Position numbers and translations under genes: made by a program. Shown in pieces: positions 5,839 through 13,675 of a stretch of 13,675 bases of DNA. Source of the stretch: Actinomycetales bacterium (GTDB lineage: Bacteria > Actinomycetota > Actinomycetes > Actinomycetales > Cellulomonadaceae); the NCBI GenBank assembly GCA_012514545.1, contig JAAZAC010000123.1:1-13675 (forward strand), in the 5' to 3' direction. The notes beneath the pieces were generated by a model, which did no database searches, was not told the origin of the DNA, and was given only the letters and a program-made list of their open reading frames with translations. How positions within the stretch are numbered: the first letter of the stretch is position 1; each line of letters begins with the position of its first letter.

Positions 5839-8800
5839 GTGACGACTCAGCAACCGCAGTACCCGGGAATCCCCGACGTCATCAACGGCAACGGGGCTGT
5901 GGCCCACGTGATGCGCCACGTGTGCGGGGGAGTGATCGGCTACCCCATCACCCCGTCCACGGAGATCGCGGAGCTCTTCGAGGCGGCCCGCGCCGAGGGG
6001 GCGACCAACGTCTGGGGCACGCACCCGTTCTTCTTCGAGGCCGAGGGCGAGCACTCCGCGCAGTCCGGCGCGCTCGGCGCCGCCCTGACCGGCGGCCAGT
6101 ACGTCTCCAACGCCTCGTCCAGCCAGGGCATCCTCTACGCCCTCGAGTCGCACTACGTGACCGTGGGCAAGAAGATCGGCGGCTTCGTCCTCCAGGTCGC
6201 CGCGCGCGTCGTCAGCAAGCACTCGCTCAACGTCATGGCGGGCCACGACGACGTGTACGCGCTCCTGCCGGCCGGCTACACCATCCTCTTCGGCTCCAAC
6301 CCGCAGGAGGCCGCCGACCTCGCGGCCATCTCGTACCGCGTCTCCGCGCTCTCCCTCATCCCCGTCGCGAACGTCATGGACGGCTTCGCGACCAGCCACG
6401 TCATGAGCGAGGCGCTGCTGCCCGAGCCCGCGCTCCTGCGCGAGTACCTCGGCGACCCGACCAGCCGCATCCCGTGCCCGACCGTCGCCCAGGAGATGCT
6501 CTTCGGCGCCAAGGGCCGCGTGTTCCAGCTCAACGCGTACCTCGACCGGCACGCCGCCGACATCGCGGAGACCGACCTCGCCGCCCTGCGCGGCTACCTC
6601 GAGGCGAACGCCGAGAAGGTCGAGAAGGACAACGCCGGCGACCTCGTCAGCGAGACGCTCGTCTGGCTGCCCGAGGAGCTCGCCGCGCAGTGGCGCCGCC
6701 AGTGGCTCGGCGCGTGGGAGAAGGGCACCCGTCAGCTCGTGCCCGCCCTCGTCGACCCGCACAACCCGGGCGTCACCGGGCCCGTGCAGAACCAGCCCGA
6801 CTTCCAGGCCGGCGCCGTCGACCACCGCACCCACTTCGTCAGCGCCGTCCCGGGCCTCGTGAAGCAGGCCATGGCCGAGTACGCGGCGCTCACCGGCCGC
6901 GAGTACTCGCCGGTGATGGCGTACGACACCGAGGACGCCGACTACGTCATGGTCGGCCTCGGCTCCATCACCGACGACGTCCGCGCCGTCATCCCGTACC
7001 TGCGTGCGCAGGGCCTCAAGGTGGGCGTCGTCTCCGTCAAGCAGCTGCAGCCGTTCCCGGAGGCCGAGCTCGTCGCCGCGCTGTCCGGCGCGAAGGCGGT
7101 CGCGGTGCTCGAGCGCAGCGACGACACCGCGCTCACCCGGCTCGTCACCCAGGCGCTGTTCAAGGCCCGCGCCAACGCGGACGCCCCGCAGTTCGACGGC
7201 ATCCCGGCGCTGCGCACCCAGCCGCGCCTCACCACCGCGATCTTCGGCCTCGGCGGGCACGACGTGCAGCCACGGCACCTCGTCGCGGCCTTCCGCCGGC
7301 TGGCCGACGAGAAGAGCACCGGCCCGCTGTTCTACATCGGGTCGCAGTTCTTCTCCGAGAACCCGACGCCGGAGATCGCCGAGCGCGAGGCGCGCCTGCG
7401 CGAGGCGTACCCCGAGACCGCCGGCATGGCGCTCGTCACCGAGCCGAACCCGCAGCTGCTCCCGCCGGGCGCGCTGCGCATCCGGTTCCACTCGGTCGGC
7501 GGCTACGGCACCGTCGCCACCGGCAAGCTGCTCACGGACATCCTCGCGGGCGTCCTCAACATGCACTCCAAGTCGGCGCCGAAGTACGGCTCGGAGAAGT
7601 CCGGCGCGGCGACGAACTACTACATCACCCTCAGCCCCGAGCCGGTGCTGCTGACGAACGCCGAGCTCGAGGACGTCGAGGTCGTCGTCTCGCCCGACCA
7701 CAAGGCCTTCGTGCACACCAACCCGCTCAAGGGCCTCGTCCCGGGCGGCACGTTCATCCTGCAGTCCGACCTGCCGGCCGAGGAGGTCTGGCGGCAGCTG
7801 CCGTCGTACGCGCGGCGCACCATCCGCGAGCGGAAGATCAAGTTCCTCGTCCTCGACGCGTTCGCGGTTGCCAAGAAGCACGCGCCGACGCCGCAGCTCG
7901 AGACCCGCATGATGGGCATCGCGTTCATCGGCGCGGTCGCGGGCCACGTCGACCTCGTCACCAGCGGCGCCTCCCGCGAGGCGCTGGAGGAGAAGGTCCG
8001 CGCCCAGATCAGCAAGAAGTTCGGCTCGAAGGGCGAAGCCGTCGTCGAGGCCAACATGGCCGTCATCCGCGACGGCATCGAGGCGACCCACGTCGTCGAC
8101 TACGACGCCCCCGCCTTCCGGGCGATCGACGCCGAGCCCAACGGCGCGGTGGCCCGCGGCGCCGCGATCTCCGCGGCGATGTGCAACGTGGACCGCACGG
8201 CCACGAGCGGCCTGTTCGACCCGGCCTACTACGAGGACCTCGTCGCGCGGCCGTTCCGCGAGGGCACGATCGGCGAGGCGCCGGTCTACCCGGGCGCCGG
8301 CCTGTTCATGCCGGGCGGCACGGGTGCCGCGAAGGACAAGGGCATCTTCCGCCGGCAGGCCCCGGTGTTCGACCCGACGGCGTGCACCGGCTGCCTCGAG
8401 TGCGGCATCGTCTGCCCGGACGTCGCGATCCCGAACACCGTCCACGAGATCCACGACCTGCTGCTCGCGGGCATCGCCGCCATCGAGGCGACCGACGCCC
8501 AGCGGGAGACGCTGCGGGCGCAGGTGTACCCGTGGGCCGAGCGGATCCGCGAGATCTACCGCGCCGACAAGTCGGACCGTGCGTTCGCCGACGTCGTCGC
8601 CGAGGCCGCGGCCGTGCTCGACACGGACCAGCGGACGACGGCCCGCAACGTCGAGAAGGTCGTCGCGGCCCTCGCCGCCTTCCCGGTGGCCCGCACCCGG
8701 CCGTACTTCGACGCGATGGAGAGCGAGACGCCGGGCACCGGCGGCCTCTTCTCCGCGACGGTCGACCCGTGGAAGTGCACGGGCTGCCTCCAGTGCGTCG

Positions 8801-10833
8801 ACGTCTGCGGCCCGGGCGCCCTCACCGCGGCGGACCAGGACGCCGACCTGCTCGCCACGCTCGAGCAGCGGTTCGAGTTCCTCTCGGCGCTGCCGAACAC
8901 GCCGCGCCGGTTCGTCGAGGACGCGACGGCGGGCGGGGACATCAAGCGCCTCATGCTCGACCACGCGAACTACTACGCGACCACCGGCGGCCACGGCGCC
9001 TGCCGCGGCTGCGGCGAGGTCACGGCCATCCGGCTCGTCACCTCGACCAGCCGGGCGCTGGCCGCCGAGCGGCGCCGCGCGCACATGCGCGAGCTCGACC
9101 AGGTCATCGCCGACCTCGGCGCCAAGCTGGCGACCGTGGACGACGAGGCCCGGCGCGCGCGGATCCAGGCCGCGATCACGGACCTCGAGCAGGCGCTCTA
9201 CCTGTACGAGGGCGGCCCGACGGGCAACGGCCCGGCGCCGACGGTCATCGCGAACGCCACCGGCTGCTCGAGCGTGTACGCCTCGACGGTGCCGTTCACG
9301 CCCTACCTCGACCCGTGGGTGAACAGCCTGTTCCAGGACGCCCAGCCGCTGGCCAAGGGCCTCTTCGAGGGCATCTCGGCCAAGCTGGCGCGCGAGGTCC
9401 GGGCGCTGCGCACGGCCCGCCTCGAGCTGGACGACGCCTACGACCCGGCCGTGCACGACAAGGCGCTGCGCACGCTCGACTGGCGCGGCTTCACGGACGA
9501 GGAGCTCTCGCTCCTGCCGGCGTTCCTCACGATCGGCGGCGACGGCGCGAGCTACGACATCGGCTTCGGCGCGATGTCCCGCATCCTCGCCAGCGGCACG
9601 CCGGTGAAGATGCTCGTCCTCAACACGGGCGCGTACTCCAACACCGGTGGGCAGGCCTCGACGGCGAGCTTCACCGGCCAGGACGCCGACCTCGCCCGCT
9701 ACGGCAAGGTGCACGGCGGCAAGAAGGAGGCCCGCAAGGAGCTCGGCCTGCTGGCCTCGTTCCACCCGGGCGTCTACGCCTGCGTGACGGCCACGGCCCT
9801 GCACGGGCACTTCCTCAAGTGCACCGTGGACATGCTCGGCTACACGGGCGGCCCGGCCCTCATGGACGTCTACACCCCGTGCGGCACCGAGAACGGCATC
9901 CCGGAGGACCTGTCGAACAAGCGGTCCCGCCTCGCGGTCGAGAGCCGCGTCAGCCCGCTGTTCGTGCACGACCCGCGCCGGGGCGACACGCTCGCCGAGC
10001 GCTTCTCGCTCGACGGCAACCCCGACGTCGACAAGCCGTGGACGACGAGCACGATCCAGTACGTCGACGAGAGCGGCACCCTGCAGCTGCTCGAGACGCC
10101 GCTGACCCCGGCCGAGTTCGCGCTCGGCGAGACGCGGTTCAAGAAGCAGTTCCGCAAGCTCGCCGCCGCGGACGAGCCGAACGCCGTGCCGATCGCCGAG
10201 TACGTCGAGCTCGACCAGGCCGCCCGGGAGGGCAAGGTCCCGTTCGTCTACGCGACCGACGACGACCGGCGCCTCATCAAGCTGGCCTGCTCCGCCGCGA
10301 TCGTCGACCTCGTCGAGGAGCGCGCGGCGCACTGGCGGACCCTGCAGGCCCTGGCGGGGATCGACCAGGCAAGGCTCTCGGCCGCGCACGCCGCCGAGAT
10401 CGCCGAGCTCAAGGCCCGCTACGAGGAGGCCGCGGCGGCCCGGGAGAGCACGCTCGACGACATCGCGCGGGCGATGGCCGAGCTCGCCGCGACGGGCACG
10501 GCCCCCGCCGGCGGGTTCTCGCTGGGCGGGTTCGGCGGGCTCGGCGGGGGAGCGGCCGCCGCGCCGGCCCCGGCCGCGGCGCCGGCCGCGACGGCGGTCC
10601 TCGACGTGCCGATCTACCTGGCGCCCGAGGACGAGCCGCTCTGCAACGACTGCGGCACCTGCTACCAGGACCTGCCGCAGTTCTTCGAGAAGACCACGAT
10701 CGTGGTCGACGGCGAGGCGAGGACGGTGGCCCGGATGAAGCCCGGCGCCTTCGACGGGGTGGAGATCACCCCTGACCTGGCCAAGCGCATCGACCGGGTC
10801 AAGGCCACGTGCGATGCGGAGATCCTCAAGTGA
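5839..10833 (+). CDS. nifJ: Extended pyruvate/2-oxoacid:ferredoxin oxidoreductase with C-terminal Fe-S domain
   Basis: This 1664-residue single-chain enzyme oxidatively decarboxylates pyruvate (or a related 2-oxoacid) with CoA and passes electrons to ferredoxin; the classical form is about 1200 residues. Domains in order are: the pyrimidine-binding domain (about 15-245) with YPITPS (Thr38), Glu71 and Arg123, matching Thr31, Glu64 and Arg114 of the Desulfovibrio enzyme; domain II (about 325-500); and a gamma domain (about 548-745). Next are two 4Fe-4S motifs (C849/852/855/859 and C980/983/986/990) and the TPP domain with GDG (1234-1236), YSNTGG (Asn1268) and proximal-cluster cysteines C1055, C1058, C1143, C1348. 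Extra parts are a long spacer between the two cluster motifs, a helical hairpin (about 1066-1126), a C-terminal coiled coil (about 1490-1552), a Gly/Ala/Pro linker (about 1556-1588) and an Fe-S-like domain (C1602, C1605, C1608, C1658). GTG 5839 is preferred over GTG 5749, which lies in a hairpin and adds unrelated residues. The ribosome site is weak (GGACGGG). Confidence 0.95.
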   Translation: MTTQQPQYPGIPDVINGNGAVAHVMRHVCGGVIGYPITPSTEIAELFEAARAEGATNVWGTHPFFFEAEGEHSAQSGALGAALTGGQYVSNASSSQGILYALESHYVTVGKKIGGFVLQVAARVVSKHSLNVMAGHDDVYALLPAGYTILFGSNPQEAADLAAISYRVSALSLIPVANVMDGFATSHVMSEALLPEPALLREYLGDPTSRIPCPTVAQEMLFGAKGRVFQLNAYLDRHAADIAETDLAALRGYLEANAEKVEKDNAGDLVSETLVWLPEELAAQWRRQWLGAWEKGTRQLVPALVDPHNPGVTGPVQNQPDFQAGAVDHRTHFVSAVPGLVKQAMAEYAALTGREYSPVMAYDTEDADYVMVGLGSITDDVRAVIPYLRAQGLKVGVVSVKQLQPFPEAELVAALSGAKAVAVLERSDDTALTRLVTQALFKARANADAPQFDGIPALRTQPRLTTAIFGLGGHDVQPRHLVAAFRRLADEKSTGPLFYIGSQFFSENPTPEIAEREARLREAYPETAGMALVTEPNPQLLPPGALRIRFHSVGGYGTVATGKLLTDILAGVLNMHSKSAPKYGSEKSGAATNYYITLSPEPVLLTNAELEDVEVVVSPDHKAFVHTNPLKGLVPGGTFILQSDLPAEEVWRQLPSYARRTIRERKIKFLVLDAFAVAKKHAPTPQLETRMMGIAFIGAVAGHVDLVTSGASREALEEKVRAQISKKFGSKGEAVVEANMAVIRDGIEATHVVDYDAPAFRAIDAEPNGAVARGAAISAAMCNVDRTATSGLFDPAYYEDLVARPFREGTIGEAPVYPGAGLFMPGGTGAAKDKGIFRRQAPVFDPTACTGCLECGIVCPDVAIPNTVHEIHDLLLAGIAAIEATDAQRETLRAQVYPWAERIREIYRADKSDRAFADVVAEAAAVLDTDQRTTARNVEKVVAALAAFPVARTRPYFDAMESETPGTGGLFSATVDPWKCTGCLQCVDVCGPGALTAADQDADLLATLEQRFEFLSALPNTPRRFVEDATAGGDIKRLMLDHANYYATTGGHGACRGCGEVTAIRLVTSTSRALAAERRRAHMRELDQVIADLGAKLATVDDEARRARIQAAITDLEQALYLYEGGPTGNGPAPTVIANATGCSSVYASTVPFTPYLDPWVNSLFQDAQPLAKGLFEGISAKLAREVRALRTARLELDDAYDPAVHDKALRTLDWRGFTDEELSLLPAFLTIGGDGASYDIGFGAMSRILASGTPVKMLVLNTGAYSNTGGQASTASFTGQDADLARYGKVHGGKKEARKELGLLASFHPGVYACVTATALHGHFLKCTVDMLGYTGGPALMDVYTPCGTENGIPEDLSNKRSRLAVESRVSPLFVHDPRRGDTLAERFSLDGNPDVDKPWTTSTIQYVDESGTLQLLETPLTPAEFALGETRFKKQFRKLAAADEPNAVPIAEYVELDQAAREGKVPFVYATDDDRRLIKLACSAAIVDLVEERAAHWRTLQALAGIDQARLSAAHAAEIAELKARYEEAAAARESTLDDIARAMAELAATGTAPAGGFSLGGFGGLGGGAAAAPAPAAAPAATAVLDVPIYLAPEDEPLCNDCGTCYQDLPQFFEKTTIVVDGEARTVARMKPGAFDGVEITPDLAKRIDRVKATCDAEILK

Positions 10834-13675
10834 GCACCATCACCCCGCCCCGGCCCGCCGACCAGGCGGACGCCGACGACCGCGGCGGCCACGCGACGGT
10901 CCGCCGGTACGTCGACGCCCAGCAGGTGCTCGACGCGACGGCCTCCGAGGTCGCCGCGCTCGAGGAGACGAGCGACGTCGAGGCGTTCCGGACGCAGCTC
11001 GACCTGCTCAAGCGGCGCCTGATCGCCGACCCGCGCACGTTCCGCGAGATGTTCATCGCGGACGGCGTGCAGGCGGTCGCGGCCGAGTTCGCCAAGGGTG
11101 AGCTCAGCCGGGAGATGACGCTCAAGCTCTGGGACATGCTCCTGGCCGACGACGACGTGAGCGTCCTGCTCATGCGGTTCATCTGGAACCTGCCGCTCGG
11201 CAAGAAGCGCGTGTTCATCCGGGCGATCGACGAGCACCTGTCCGACCGGTACCCGATGTTCGACGGGTACGCGAAGGACTGGCCGGCGCAGTCCTCCATC
11301 CCGCCGTACATCCGCGAGCCGGAGGAGCGCTGGGCGGACTTCGACCTGGTCAACCAGGGCTACCTCGGGTACATGAACCTCGGGTACACGGCCCGGGACA
11401 TCGACCTGTTCGTGTGGCTGGAGGCCCTGCGCGACAAGCAGTGCGCGGAGCGGCCGTGCGAGCTCGGCGAGTTCCTCGCCGCGCACAAGCCGCCCAAGGG
11501 CGGCTGCCCGGTGCGGATCCACATCCCGCAGATCTTCGAGCTGGTGGGGCAGGGCCGCTTCGAGGACGCCCTCGAGCTGCTCGAGTCGTGCAACCCGCTG
11601 CCGGACGTCACCGGCCGGGTCTGCCCGCAGGAGCTCCAGTGCCAGGGCGTCTGCCTGCACAAGACGCCGATGGCGATCGGCCAGGTCGAGTGGTTCCTGC
11701 CGGAGCGCGAGAAGCTGCGCCACCCGGGCAGCAACGCGGTCCGCTTCGCCGGCCGGAAGGACCCGTGGGAGGTCGCCACCAAGCCGCCCGTCGCCATCGT
11801 GGGCTCGGGGCCGTCGGGCCTCATCAACGCCTACCTGCTGGCCGCGGAGGGCTTCCCGGTCACGGTGTTCGAGGCGTTCCACGACCTCGGCGGCGTGCTC
11901 CGGTACGGCATCCCCGAGTTCCGGCTCCCGAACACGCTCATCGACGACGTCGTGGAGAAGATCGAGCTCCTCGGCGGCAAGTTCGTCAAGAACTTCGTCG
12001 TGGGCAAGACGGCGACCCTGCAGGAGCTGCGCGACGCGGGCTTCTGGAAGATCTTCGTCGGCTCCGGGGCGGGCCTGCCGCGGTTCATGAACGTGCCGGG
12101 CGAGCACCTGCTCAACGTCATGAGTGCGAACGAGTTCCTCACGCGCGTCAACCTCATGCAGGCCGTGCGCGAGGACCGCGAGACGCCGCTGCCCGAGGTC
12201 CGCGGGAAGAACGTCATCGTCATCGGCGGCGGCAACACCGCCATGGACGCCTGCCGCACGGCGAAGCGGCTCGGCGGCAACGTGACGATCGTCTACCGGC
12301 GCACCCAGGCGGAGATGCCGGCCCGCGTCGAGGAGCTCGAGCACGCGCTCGAGGAGGGCATCGCGCTCAAGGTCCTCGCCTCGCCGTCGGAGTTCCACGG
12401 CAACGAGGACGGGTTCGTCACCTCCGCGACCCTCGACATCATGGAGCTCGGCGAGCCGGACGAGTCCGGCCGTCGGCGCCCCGTGAAGACCGGCCGCACC
12501 GAGGTCATCGCCGCCGACCTGGTGATCATGGCGCTCGGCAACGACGCCAACCCGATCATCAAGGACTCCGAGCCGCGGCTCCGGGTCTCCAAGTGGGGCA
12601 CGATCGAGCTCCGCGAGCAGGGGACGCAGGAGACCACGCTCGAGGGCGTGTACACCGGCGGCGACGCCGCGCGGGGCGGCTCGACGGCGATCATGGCGGC
12701 CGGCGACGGCCAGTCCGCCGCGCGCGAGATCCTCGGCAAGGTCGACGTGCCGGCCGAGGTCATCCCGGCGATGGTGGCGAGCGCCAAGGCGTACACCGAG
12801 CTGGGCGCCGCCGAGTCGACGATCGTCGCGAAGCGGAACCTCTCGCCGGGCATCGAGGAGATCGAGGTCTACGCGCCGGTCGTCGCGCGCGTCGCGCAGG
12901 CGGGCCAGTTCGTCCGCGTGCTCGCGCGGCCCGACGGCGAGCTCATCCCGCTCACCCTGGCCGACTGGGACGAGAAGGCGGGCACGATCACGCTCGTCGT
13001 CCAGGACGTCGGCGTGAGCAGCCACGAGATCAACGCGATGGCGGTGGGCGACGCGTTCACCGGCGTCGCCGGCCCGCTCGGCCAGCCGAGCAGGCTGCAC
13101 CGGTACGACGGCGACCGGACGGTCGTGTTCACCGCGGGCGGCCTGGGCCTCCCGCCGGTGCACCCGATCATGCGCGAGCACCTGCGGATGGGGAACCACG
13201 TCACGCTCATCGCGGGCTTCCGCACGGCCGACCTGATGTTCTGGGACGGCGAGGACGAGCGCGTGGGCCGGCTGCAGGCCGAGTTCGGCGACCTGCTCGA
13301 CGTCGTGTACGCGACGAACGACGGCTCGTTCGGCGTCAAGGGCTTCGTCACGACCCCGCTGCAGGACATGCTCGAGGCGAACAAGCGCGGCGAGGGCCGC
13401 ACGGTCGCCGAGGTCGTCGCGATCGGCCCGCCCATGATGATGCGTGCGGTGAGCGACCTGACGAAGCCCTACGGGGTGCCGACGGTCGCGAGCCTCAACT
13501 CGATCATGGTCGATGCCACCGGCATGTGCGGGGCGTGCATGGTCCCGGTCGTCGTCGACGGCAAGCTCGTGCGCAAGCACGCCTGCATCGACGGCCCGGA
13601 GATCGACGCCCACGCCATCGACTGGGACAAGTTCCTGCCCCGGTTCAACCTGTTCCGCAAGCAGGAGCAGGAGGC
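10830..13675 (+). CDS. NfnB-NfnA fusion flavoprotein (Fd/NAD(P)H transhydrogenase-like), 3' end outside window
   Basis: The gene starts at GTG 10830, overlapping the oxidoreductase stop by four bases (GTGA), and stays open to the window edge (948 codons plus two bases). Residues 1 to about 165 match nothing I know and contain no cysteine. Residues about 168-300 are the iron-sulfur N-domain of NfnB/GltD/dihydropyrimidine-dehydrogenase type (GYTARD, GGCPVRIHIP, NPLPDVTGRVCPQELQC). Residues 321-640 are the two-dinucleotide flavoprotein: FAD site VGSGPSG (324-330), NADP site IGGGNTAMD (465-473) with YRR (489-491) typical for NADPH, and TGGDAARGGST (609-619). Residues about 652-949 are NfnA-like: FAD part with IPLTLADWD, GPLGQPS, NAD part TAGGLGLPPVHPI, and the [2Fe-2S] region VDATGMCGACM with C900, C903 and C919. 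Nfn bifurcates NADPH electrons to ferredoxin and NAD+, or runs in reverse. The operon context suggests it accepts electrons from the 2-oxoacid oxidoreductase and reduces NAD(P)+. Confidence 0.93.
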   Translation, partial: MSTITPPRPADQADADDRGGHATVRRYVDAQQVLDATASEVAALEETSDVEAFRTQLDLLKRRLIADPRTFREMFIADGVQAVAAEFAKGELSREMTLKLWDMLLADDDVSVLLMRFIWNLPLGKKRVFIRAIDEHLSDRYPMFDGYAKDWPAQSSIPPYIREPEERWADFDLVNQGYLGYMNLGYTARDIDLFVWLEALRDKQCAERPCELGEFLAAHKPPKGGCPVRIHIPQIFELVGQGRFEDALELLESCNPLPDVTGRVCPQELQCQGVCLHKTPMAIGQVEWFLPEREKLRHPGSNAVRFAGRKDPWEVATKPPVAIVGSGPSGLINAYLLAAEGFPVTVFEAFHDLGGVLRYGIPEFRLPNTLIDDVVEKIELLGGKFVKNFVVGKTATLQELRDAGFWKIFVGSGAGLPRFMNVPGEHLLNVMSANEFLTRVNLMQAVREDRETPLPEVRGKNVIVIGGGNTAMDACRTAKRLGGNVTIVYRRTQAEMPARVEELEHALEEGIALKVLASPSEFHGNEDGFVTSATLDIMELGEPDESGRRRPVKTGRTEVIAADLVIMALGNDANPIIKDSEPRLRVSKWGTIELREQGTQETTLEGVYTGGDAARGGSTAIMAAGDGQSAAREILGKVDVPAEVIPAMVASAKAYTELGAAESTIVAKRNLSPGIEEIEVYAPVVARVAQAGQFVRVLARPDGELIPLTLADWDEKAGTITLVVQDVGVSSHEINAMAVGDAFTGVAGPLGQPSRLHRYDGDRTVVFTAGGLGLPPVHPIMREHLRMGNHVTLIAGFRTADLMFWDGEDERVGRLQAEFGDLLDVVYATNDGSFGVKGFVTTPLQDMLEANKRGEGRTVAEVVAIGPPMMMRAVSDLTKPYGVPTVASLNSIMVDATGMCGACMVPVVVDGKLVRKHACIDGPEIDAHAIDWDKFLPRFNLFRKQEQE

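Noticed and set aside
5740..10389. Very long minus-strand open frame (1549 codons) opposite the oxidoreductase gene
   Set aside because: Its composition (Arg, Glu, Val, Ala, Gly, Leu with no domain pattern) is that of an antisense shadow in very GC-rich DNA. The plus-strand frame has unmistakable catalytic motifs throughout.
10662..13613. Minus-strand open frame (983 codons) opposite the Nfn-like gene
   Set aside because: Also an antisense shadow. The plus-strand frame from 10830 encodes clear FAD, NADP, NAD and Fe-S motifs and is open to the window edge.
1..13675. CRISPR array, insertion sequence with transposase, or toxin-antitoxin pair
   Set aside because: No regularly spaced repeats, transposase motifs or small paired genes of those kinds were found on either strand.

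Overview
This is a very GC-rich stretch of actinobacterial chromosome. GTG starts, near-exclusive G/C third codon positions and the protein repertoire fit a facultatively anaerobic actinobacterium; Cellulomonadaceae or a relative is my inference from protein style, not from a search. Three zones can be separated.

(1) Positions 1-857 are a scarred junction. The 3' half of a proline tRNA (GGG anticodon), lacking its 5' half, lies at 110-151 and is followed by a strong hairpin. This is what the distal attachment site of a tRNA-targeted integrative element looks like, with the element to the left. To its right, a C-terminal remnant of a mismatch-specific DNA glycosylase (minus strand) abuts a C-terminal remnant of what looks like a membrane glycosyltransferase (plus strand). 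A small one-helix membrane protein is translationally coupled to the latter.

(2) Positions 858-5410 hold ordinary accessory genes: a cyclase-family hydrolase with altered metal ligands, a DUF1269-type protein, a large LuxR-type (LAL/MalT-like) ATPase regulator broken by at least one clear frameshift and without a recognisable start or Walker A motif, and a convergent TEX30/KANL3-like alpha/beta hydrolase whose start looks leaderless.

(3) Positions 5411-13675 hold the main object of interest. After a 428-bp intergenic region with an inverted repeat and a structured leader comes a single-chain pyruvate/2-oxoacid:ferredoxin oxidoreductase of 1664 residues, roughly 450 longer than the classical enzyme. 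It carries an extra C-terminal iron-sulfur domain on a Gly/Ala/Pro-rich linker. Its stop codon overlaps (GTGA) the start of a second gene that runs off the window and encodes a one-chain fusion of NfnB-like (GltD-type, NADPH-binding) and NfnA-like (FNR-type, NAD-binding, [2Fe-2S]) modules, preceded by about 165 residues of unknown type. I infer a dedicated machine in which electrons from 2-oxoacid oxidation pass through a tethered ferredoxin domain to a transhydrogenase-type flavoprotein, giving in effect a 2-oxoacid:NAD(P)+ oxidoreductase.
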